Origin: Planctomycetaceae bacterium
GTDB lineage: Bacteria > Planctomycetota > Planctomycetia > Pirellulales > Thermoguttaceae
Assembly (NCBI GenBank): GCA_031266315.1
Contig: JAISBG010000416.1
Location: 1-7,477 of the forward strand
Direction: 5' to 3'
DNA length: 7,477 nt
The position numbers were made by a program, and so were the translations under genes. Shown here one piece after another: positions 1 to 6,500 of the stretch (within the stretch, counting starts at the first letter, position 1; each line of letters starts with the position of its first letter). The notes beneath the pieces were generated by a model, which was not told the origin of the DNA, did not search any database, and saw nothing but the letters and a program-made list of their open reading frames with translations.

Positions 1-879
1 TATCATCACCGGACGCGGGCAACCGCCATGGCAATTCATCAAACATCTGTTTATACCGGAATTGTTTTCGGCGGTGTTTTGGCGGCGTGGATTGGTTCAT
101 TATTCGGTTGGCGGTACTCTTTTTATGTTTTCGGAACACTTGGAGCAATTTGGTCGTTCATTGTTTTGCTGCGTTTACGTAACGACCAACGTGACGCCGC
201 ACGGCAATATCAGCATGTAACGGAAACATTAACAAAAATTCCAATGAGTGAAGTATTTCGAAACACATTGGGAAAGCCGACATTTTATTTCCTTTCACTG
301 GCGTTTGGCGGACATGTTTTCGTGAATGTCGGATTTCTGACTTGGATGCCGACATTTTTGTTTGAAAAATATCATTTGTCGTTGACGCGGGCAAGTTTCG
401 ACGCCATGTTTTATCATCATTTTTTTGCGTATTTCGGAGTGTTGACGGCTGCCGCTTTTTCCGATTATCTGGCGCATCACCGAAAAACTGTACGTATGGA
501 AATTGAAAGTCTCGGTATGTTTCTGTCAACGCCGTTTATTTTTCTGATGGGTTATACGGAAAATCTTTGGATTGTTTATGTTGCGCTTTGCGGATTTGGG
601 ATTTTTAGAGGCGTTTATGATTCCAATCTTTTTGTTGTGTTATTCGATATTATCGAACCGAAATATCGTTCGACCGCAACCGGTATGATGCTTTCCTTTG
701 CATTTGTCACGGGAGCCGTTTCGCCGGTTGCTCTCGGTTGGGTCAAACAAAACATCGGTCTCGAACAAGGAATCATGGGACTTGCTGTTGTTTATTTGCT
801 CTCGTCAATCTCCATTTTTATCGGGCTGAAAACTTATTTTCTGAACGATTATTATACAGAATCAGCCAATTTCAATTAA
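1..879 (+). CDS. MFS transporter, probable sugar-acid porter (5' end outside window)
   Basis: This is the C-terminal part of a major facilitator superfamily permease of the inner membrane. The frame is open to base 1, and the codons before the first ATG (base 28) read RTRAT, continuing into MAIHQTSVYTGIVFGG. That is an ordinary mid-protein MFS helix, so base 28 is not the real start. Numbered from that Met, hydrophobic segments lie near 7-25, 32-50, 86-108, 130-146, 162-176, 178-197, 216-236 and 247-267. These match TM5-TM12 of a 12-helix protein, with the usual long central cytoplasmic loop at about 51-80. The stretch with YDSN (197-200), IIEPKYRSTATG (208-219) and a Gly/Pro-rich TM11 resembles the anion:cation symporter type that carries hexuronates and similar acids. 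The substrate is inferred mainly from the downstream mannonate dehydratase and SDR. The next gene starts 73 bases later with no convincing terminator between, so co-transcription is plausible. Confidence 0.88.
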   Translation, partial: YHHRTRATAMAIHQTSVYTGIVFGGVLAAWIGSLFGWRYSFYVFGTLGAIWSFIVLLRLRNDQRDAARQYQHVTETLTKIPMSEVFRNTLGKPTFYFLSLAFGGHVFVNVGFLTWMPTFLFEKYHLSLTRASFDAMFYHHFFAYFGVLTAAAFSDYLAHHRKTVRMEIESLGMFLSTPFIFLMGYTENLWIVYVALCGFGIFRGVYDSNLFVVLFDIIEPKYRSTATGMMLSFAFVTGAVSPVALGWVKQNIGLEQGIMGLAVVYLLSSISIFIGLKTYFLNDYYTESANFN

Positions 880-952
880 TTGTTTCACCGCGTATTGAAT
901 GAAAGTTTGTCCAATCCGGTAAACGCATCATTATTTATAACATTTTAATACA

Positions 953-1399
953 ATGATTACATTTCGTCTCATTAATATTTCGTTATTTCCATTTTTATTG
1001 TTACTATTGACCGGTTGCGGAAATAATATGAAACTTAGCGGCAAGGTTGTTTATTCTGACGGTGAACCGCTCAAAACGGGAATCATTATGTTTTCAAAAC
1101 AAGATTTTCTGGCACGGGCAACGATTCGTCCTGACGGAAGTTACAATGTCGGTTCTCTTTCGTCAAAAGACGGACTTCCTCCGGGAAAATATAAAGTGTT
1201 TATTACCGGAGCCGTTGAATCTGTTTCTGTTACTGAAAAGCAGAATGTTCCTCAAAAAAATGCGATGGGGGAGCAAGAACCGGAAAAAGAAAGTTTCAAA
1301 TCACTTATTGCCGCAAAATATACCGCCGAAGAAACCACACCGCTCGAAATCGAAATTCCCGGTGAAAATGTGTACAATATTACTGTTGAACGCCCATGA
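953..1399 (+). CDS. Small lipoprotein with carboxypeptidase-regulatory-like beta-sandwich domain
   Basis: A 148-residue predicted lipoprotein. Residues 1-22 form a lipoprotein signal peptide: Arg5, a hydrophobic core rich in Leu (11-19) and the lipobox LTGC with acylated Cys22. The mature part begins GNNMKLSGKVVYSDGEPLK, then has PDGSYNV (60-66) and GLPPGKYKV (74-82), the strand pattern of a transthyretin/carboxypeptidase-regulatory-like fold. The tail has KYTAEETTPLEIEI and a final beta strand (NITVERP). Planctomycetes encode many such proteins, often beside DUF1559 pilin-like genes; here it sits in a sugar-acid operon instead. The function is unknown; sugar binding or cell-surface structure are guesses. 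No Shine-Dalgarno sequence precedes base 953, but the signal peptide fixes the start well. The stop codon shares ATGA with the next gene, pointing to translational coupling. Confidence 0.86.
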   Translation: MITFRLINISLFPFLLLLLTGCGNNMKLSGKVVYSDGEPLKTGIIMFSKQDFLARATIRPDGSYNVGSLSSKDGLPPGKYKVFITGAVESVSVTEKQNVPQKNAMGEQEPEKESFKSLIAAKYTAEETTPLEIEIPGENVYNITVERP

Positions 1400-2358
1400 A
1401 ACTTTGCATGTTCCTTCCCTTTGAACCAGATCGGCGTTGGAAAATAGCGCAACAAGCCGGCGTAACTTGCGCCGTTGTCAAACTCTCGCCGGAGCTGACT
1501 CACCGTGAACCGCCGTCCAATTTTGAAACGTTACGCGAAGCAAAGCGGCGTTTTAACAATGCCGGTTTCGAACTGTTCGGTCTCGAAGGCGACCAATTCG
1601 ATATGACCCGAATCAAACTCGGTCTTGAAGGACGTGATGATGATATTGAAACTTACCGAAAAATGTTGCGAAATATGGGCAAACTCGGTATTCCGTTTCT
1701 GTGCTACAATTTCATGGTTGGCGTCGGGTGGTTTCGTAACCGTACAACAATTCAGGAACGCGGCGGCGCATTGACCTGCGGATTTGAACTTGATGAACTA
1801 TTGAAAAGAGAAAATTCTGTGCGAAAAATAGAAAGCAACACCATTTGGGAAAATTATCAATATTTTCTGGAACGGATTTTGCCGGTTGCGGAAGAATCCG
1901 GTGTTCGGCTGGGGTTACATCCCGACGATCCGCCGATTCCGTTACTAAAAGGTTATAGCCGTATTTTTTATAACGCCGACGGTGTACGAAAAGCCTTAGA
2001 CTTGTCATCAAGCCGTTCACACGGTCTGACGTTTTGTCAGGCTAATTATCTGGCGATGGAAGAAAATGTTACGGCGTTGATTCGTGAATGGAAAGACCGA
2101 ATTGGATTTGTTCATTTTCGCGACATTAAAGGAACGGCGGATTCTTTTGTTGAAACGTTTCACGACAACGGACCGCATGATATGGCGGAATTGATTCGTG
2201 TTTATCGGGAAATCGGTTTCAATGGTCCCGTCCGAACCGATCACGCCCCAAGTATGGACGGCGAAGGCGAAGCAACATGTTACGAAATTCTCGGTCATCT
2301 CTTCGCTCTCGGATACTTAAAAGGATTACTCGATTATGACCAAAATGTTTCAAAATAA
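1396..2358 (+). CDS. uxuA: D-mannonate dehydratase, short UxuA-type
   Basis: A 320-residue TIM-barrel enzyme of the UxuA family (EC 4.2.1.8), which dehydrates D-mannonate to 2-keto-3-deoxy-D-gluconate in the cytoplasmic hexuronate pathway. Family landmarks occur in order: CYNFM (103-107), GLHPDDPP (173-180), GLTFCQAN (210-217), FVHFRDI (238-244), FVETFH (251-256), DM (262-263), GFNGPVRTDHAP (274-285). The expected metal ligands of this family are present: His175, Cys214, His240 and Asp282. It is clearly shorter than the usual 350-400 residues. Two normally strong motifs differ: the region after YNFM reads VGVGWFRN where PVxDWTRT is common, and RTDHAP replaces RPDHG. This points to a divergent subfamily, so activity on mannonate is likely but a related sugar acid is possible. 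The start overlaps the lipoprotein stop (ATGA) and no ribosome site is visible, consistent with coupled translation. Confidence 0.87.
   Translation: MKLCMFLPFEPDRRWKIAQQAGVTCAVVKLSPELTHREPPSNFETLREAKRRFNNAGFELFGLEGDQFDMTRIKLGLEGRDDDIETYRKMLRNMGKLGIPFLCYNFMVGVGWFRNRTTIQERGGALTCGFELDELLKRENSVRKIESNTIWENYQYFLERILPVAEESGVRLGLHPDDPPIPLLKGYSRIFYNADGVRKALDLSSSRSHGLTFCQANYLAMEENVTALIREWKDRIGFVHFRDIKGTADSFVETFHDNGPHDMAELIRVYREIGFNGPVRTDHAPSMDGEGEATCYEILGHLFALGYLKGLLDYDQNVSK
2320..2325 (+). promoter_or_regulatory. Shine-Dalgarno-like site of the SDR gene
   Basis: The purine run AAAGGA lies inside the end of the uxuA coding sequence, 10 bases before the ATG at 2336. It supports that ATG over the in-frame ATG at 2345, which would be 19 bases away. 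It is the only clear ribosome-binding-like site ahead of a gene start in this window. Confidence 0.5.
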
Positions 2359-3091
2359 AATTGCACTAATTACCGGCGGAAGCAGAGGAATCGGAGCGGC
2401 GATTGCCATTGAATTGGCGTTACACGGCGCAACGGTTATTGTCAATTACAGGCAAGCCAAAGATGCCGCCAAACATATTTGCCGAACAATTACCGAACAA
2501 CACGGTACGGCTTTTTCCTGTAAAGCGGATATTTCAATTGTTGCGGAAATTGAGTCGATGTTCGATTTTATCGAAACAAAATATGGCACGGTCGGTATTT
2601 TAATTAACAATGCCGGTTTGGAAATTCGGCATCCTTCGACGGAATACACCGAAGAGATTTTTGACCGGATGTTGGACACGAATCTCAAAGGGGCATTTTT
2701 TTGTGCGCGTCGTGCGTTGCTGACCATGAAAGCCGCCGGTTGGGGGCGTATCATCAATATTTCTTCCGTCCACGAAATCCGACCAACAGGAAACCGCAGT
2801 CCGTACAGTATTAGTAAGGCAGGACTCGAAATGATGACACGGGAATTGGCTTTTGAATTTAGCCGTTACGGAATTACCGTCAACACGGTTATTCCGGGAG
2901 CAATCCGAACTGATATGAACAAAAATGTTCTATCTGATCCGGTGTACGAAAAACGAGTTATTGATCAAATTCCCGCCCGATGGATTGGTGAAACAAACGA
3001 TGTTGCCCCGATCATTCGATTTCTCGCGTCCGATGAAGCACGTTACATTAATGGAGCATCTATTGCTGTTGACGGCGGTTTGATGCTTTAA
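2336..3091 (+). CDS. SDR-family NAD(P)-dependent oxidoreductase, candidate fructuronate/mannonate oxidoreductase
   Basis: A 251-residue classical short-chain dehydrogenase/reductase, full length for the family. The Rossmann dinucleotide motif TGGSRGIG is at 13-20, Asp65 lies in KADI, NNAG is at 91-94, and Asn116, Ser144, Tyr157 and Lys161 form the catalytic tetrad. The C-terminal ARYINGASIAVDGG (235-248) is typical of FabG and glucose-dehydrogenase-like members. VNYRQ after strand beta-2 (36-40) has Arg39 and no acidic residue, which favours NADP(H). The sequence alone cannot fix the substrate. Its start overlaps uxuA by 23 bases, and in this pathway D-fructuronate must be reduced to D-mannonate; some bacteria use an SDR rather than the long-chain UxuB for that step. 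A fructuronate reductase role is therefore the best inference. Alternatives are a gluconate, uronate or other sugar dehydrogenase. Met4 (base 2345) is a possible alternative start. Confidence 0.88.
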   Translation: MTKMFQNKIALITGGSRGIGAAIAIELALHGATVIVNYRQAKDAAKHICRTITEQHGTAFSCKADISIVAEIESMFDFIETKYGTVGILINNAGLEIRHPSTEYTEEIFDRMLDTNLKGAFFCARRALLTMKAAGWGRIINISSVHEIRPTGNRSPYSISKAGLEMMTRELAFEFSRYGITVNTVIPGAIRTDMNKNVLSDPVYEKRVIDQIPARWIGETNDVAPIIRFLASDEARYINGASIAVDGGLML

Positions 3092-3231
3092 TACAATAAT
3101 GAAGAAATATATTTGGCTTCAATACTGAATTTGCTATTTTGTGTTCGTAGGAAAATTTCTGATTCTACCGTATTAGGAATTCAAGAATTGAAAAGTTCGT
3201 TTTAAACACGAAAATTTGCAGAAAGAGGTGG

Positions 3232-3255
3232 GCGATCCCTTCGCTGAAGGGTCGC
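3232..3255. repeat. Hairpin in the left arm, loop CGCTG
   Basis: GCGA, a bulged T (3236), then CCCTT pair with AAGGG and TCGC around the loop CGCTG, giving a 9-bp stem with one bulge. Neither strand shows a run of T directly after it, so it is not a standard intrinsic terminator. Confidence 0.7.
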
Positions 3256-3324
3256 ACCGGTTGAGTCGTTATTGATTTCAAAACGGAAGGCAATACAATT
3301 TGCCGTTGTGAATCTGATTCAACA

Positions 3325-3340
3325 GTCGGCTAACGCCGAC
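3325..3340. repeat. Short perfect hairpin inside the element
   Basis: GTCGGC pairs perfectly with GCCGAC around the 4-base loop TAAC. It abuts the right-arm hairpin with no gap, so two GC-rich stems stand side by side. Confidence 0.6.
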
Positions 3341-3363
3341 GCGACCTTTCAGCGAAAGGTCGC
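3341..3363. repeat. Perfect hairpin in the right arm, loop CAGCG
   Basis: GCGACCTTT pairs perfectly with AAAGGTCGC (9 bp) around the loop CAGCG, which is the reverse complement of the left-arm loop. Relative to the left hairpin, one C-G pair is replaced by T-A on both sides of the stem, so pairing is preserved. There is no T-run after the stem. Confidence 0.75.
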
Positions 3364-3512
3364 CCACCTTATGATTGCCTATGAAATTTTACCTATTATT
3401 TGACTATTCCGGTGGGAAATACCTAATCCGGTAAATTCAAAAAAATTCCACTGAATAATTATTTATTTCTTATAGTTGTCAACCTTATTGTTACTTCCGA
3501 AAACTGTTACAT

Positions 3513-6500
3513 TTATTGTTTCGCGGAAACATTCACGTCGTCGATTACAATAATTCCGGCGGCACCGTTGGAACCGACTTGGATTGTTAATTTTTGTAAT
3601 TTTTCCGGTACGGTAAATTCAACTGTTTCCTGACGCCAGTCGAATGTTCCCAATAAATTCGGAGAGGAAAAGTATTGCGTTTTACCATCAATTACCGCCG
3701 CAAAACGAATACAACCAACTTGCCATGATTCTGTTCCTTTTATCAGGTCTTTGCCTTTTACCCATGCGGAAAGTTTTAATTTCGTACCAACCGGAAAATT
3801 TTGTATGTGAATATCTTGCGTAAACAGCCGGTATTGTCCCGCTTCGCCGACAACCTGAGCCGCCGCTTTACCGTGATGAATTTCGTTATCGGAAATAGTT
3901 CCGTGAGCCGGTGTTTGCCATGCGGAAATTTTCTGCTTGCCTTTGACAACAACATTGCCGGTACGGAGCGAAACCAAATTACTGTTACCACTAAACACTT
4001 CAAAACCGCCGTCGGTAATCAATGTGTGTTGATCCCTATCCCTATCCGTAATTGTATCAATTTCAGAGGATCGGATTATTGACGGCGCATGATCAGTTGT
4101 TGAATGATCGGCAACTGTAACGGTTGTCGTAAACGTCCGCCAACGATTCGGCATTGAAACAGTATTGCCGTCATCAAATGTTACGAAAAAATTATTGCGG
4201 TCAAGAAACAGATTTGATATTTCGCCGTGCAGACCGGTTAATTCCAGCAACGTTTTTTCGGAATCTTTCAAAACAACACGTTTCGGCAACAAATCATTCG
4301 GTGTGTTTTTGGTCTGAAAACTTCGCCCTTTGGCGTCAATATTCGAACCTTCAGCAAACGGTTTATCGTTTTTGTTTTGATTAAATTGGTTAGATTGGTT
4401 AGATTGATTAAAAAATTCGAAACGTTCGACATTTGGCATCGGCAGGAACAGAGACAAAAACGCTTTAGAATCTGTTGCGACCTGATGCGTCTTAACTCCA
4501 CAAGACATTGCAAACGCTGAACTATCGTTAAAAGCGTATTCCGTAAAATATTCAACCGGCGGACGCAACAAATCGAAACGCCCAAAGCCGCGCAATTGTC
4601 CTTCAAACCGTAACCGTAACGTTTTTCCGTCCTGATCCTGAACAATCCGGCAACCCGCCTCAACATCATTTCCGGCTGCGTAACGCATTTTGTCGTTTCC
4701 GTAACCGTAATCTGTGTAAATATCGCCTTGACGAATGATTTGCCGACCGTTTTTTGTATCAAGCGACATTATTGTTCCGTTTCGTGTCAAACGCAATTTG
4801 TAATGATCATTTTCGTAAATCCAACCGCCGATTGCCGGACGAAGTTTCGGAATCTCTTGCTTTGGCGGTTGGCTATACATTCCCAAATTGAGTGATAATT
4901 CCGGTTTCGTTGTCAAATTCGGAACAGATTCATCTGTCCATGAAAAGAGCATCGACAATTCTTTTTTGCTACCGTTTCGATCAAGTAAACGAAATCGTGT
5001 TGGTGTTTCTTTGGAAAAACCTAACAAAATCGGAACCTGATTATTGGAAAAAATCGTTACACCGCGCAAAAACGTACCGTATAAAGGTAATTCAATCGGC
5101 GTCAAAAGTGAATCGAAAATAACATTCGTTCCTTGCGATCTCCAATAAATGGAACCGAAAACTTCATCTGTTGTCAAATGTCTTGGTTGGTAAAGTTCAC
5201 CCAATCCGCCTTCCGATGAAACAACCGACCAATGGGTTGCGTCAATAATCGGAATCAACATTGCGGCATTTTTTGGAACATCGCCAGTCCAGCGGCTGTC
5301 AAAAAGAATTGAATCATCTTTCCACCAATAGTGCATTTCAAGAGTTGCCGCACCGAATTTACGCCGAATAATCAGAGTATTCTTTTCCTGTACAATATTT
5401 GCCTTTTCCGCTTTTTCCTTCATTCCGGCAGGAAGGAGCAGATCGGCGGAACCAAACCACGGTTTTCCGCTCTTTTCAAATCGGGTCAGCAAACCTGTTT
5501 CAGAATCAATGTAAGCAACACAATGAATTACCGTCATTTTGAGTTGTCCGTCCTCCGTTGTTTCAATAACTGACGAAGCGGTTGGATACGGCGATTGACC
5601 ATAAAAAAACGGTTTCGGATCAAACTTGCCTACCTCATTGAAGGTTTTATCAATAATCTTTTTCATCGGCTCCGCACGATCACGAAGAACAATAATTTGT
5701 TCCTGCGACTCAAGCAGGCTAGTTTGGAACGGAATTTGAAGTTCACCGTTCTTTTTCTCAATCGTTTTGATTTTTGTTTCGAAATCATAAATATTGAAAT
5801 ACTCAAGTTGATTTTGCGCACGTAATTTCTCCGGCAACTTGTCCCATGGTAAACGAAACACCGCACCAAACATTTTCGTTTCATTAAAATTGATAACAGC
5901 AATACTTGCATCGTCTCCTTTAGTTCGTAACACGGCAAAAACTCCGGGCGGAGCGTCAACCGCAAGATAATCCGCATCGCCGCCGTTTAATTCCGGTAAC
6001 ACTTTTCGCATCTCAAAGATTTGCCGGAACGAGTTGAAATGACCGATTTCCTGTTCGTGATACACGAGCGGAATCCCGTGAATGAACGCGGTTAGCGCAA
6101 CTAATTTCTCATGTGATTCCGTACCGTACCAAAGTTGGGCGCGGAGCGAATCGTGAGATTCAACATGCCGTAAACGTAACATATCAGGAATTTCCGAATA
6201 CTGTTGTTCGTGAAGCCAGCGGCGCAATCGAGTTACAAATTCATTGGCGGGAAGTTTTCGGGCATCGTGAAGAACACTGTAACACAAATCGAAATCGTAA
6301 GTCGCATCGCTGACCGCTCCCCAGATTCCGGTATTGACTTCGGCAAGGATTCCGCCGTCCGGCTGTAACTCTTTGACCGATTGACGGATTTTGCGCAACA
6401 TATTTAGCCCGCCTTGTGATTGTGAATGAGACGCTCTGGAATAGGGAATATTTTTGTTCCAATTAGGTATTTTGCTTCCGCCGCAGGCATCGACACGATA

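Larger units (their letters stand above)
3226..3369. repeat. 144-base palindromic element with ~30-base inverted terminal arms
   Basis: The left arm (3226-3255, 30 bases) and the reverse complement of the right arm (3341-3369, 29 bases) agree at 27 of 29 aligned positions plus one extra T (3236) on the left. Both begin with AGGTGGGCGA when read inward. Further interior blocks pair across the centre: 3274-3286 with 3303-3314 (about 11 of 12 aligned, one bulge), and 3257-3264 with 3319-3323 plus 3327-3329. The whole can fold as one long imperfect stem. No clear target-site duplication is seen at the ends. It could be a MITE-like or REP/BIME-like dispersed repeat, or a structured RNA or terminator element; there is no transposase nearby. 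Confidence 0.75.
3092..3512 (+). other. Intergenic region between convergent transcription units
   Basis: A 421-base gap between the stop of the SDR gene (+ strand) and the stop of the GH13 gene (- strand). I see no convincing coding frame, tRNA or promoter here. The flanks (3092-3225 and 3370-3512) are AT-rich and unremarkable. The centre holds the palindromic element at 3226-3369. No canonical hairpin-plus-T-run terminator is obvious for either gene, so the element may serve as a transcription barrier from both sides. Confidence 0.8.

Noticed and set aside
158..529. 123-codon open frame antisense to the MFS gene
   Set aside because: It is antisense to a clear membrane protein and its translation is basic, low in hydrophobic pattern and unlike any family I know.
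907..941. Possible promoter before the lipoprotein gene (TTGTCC ... TATAAC)
   Set aside because: The two hexamers are 23 bases apart, too far for a standard sigma-70 promoter, and AT-rich matches occur by chance here.
3100..3129. Tiny open frame MKKYIWLQY after the SDR gene
   Set aside because: Nine codons only, no ribosome site, no recognisable family; most likely chance.
3438..3456. Possible intrinsic terminator for the GH13 gene on the - strand
   Set aside because: A 4-bp stem (ATTC/GAAT) followed by seven T on the - strand exists, but the stem is too short and AT-rich to be convincing.
4031..4050. Short TATCCC repeat encoding DRDRD in the GH13 protein
   Set aside because: Only about two and a half units, too few to separate from chance.
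4268..4762. 164-codon open frame on the - strand inside the GH13 gene
   Set aside because: It lies in another frame of a well-supported gene and has no domain logic; the long open run is a by-product of the host gene's codon use.
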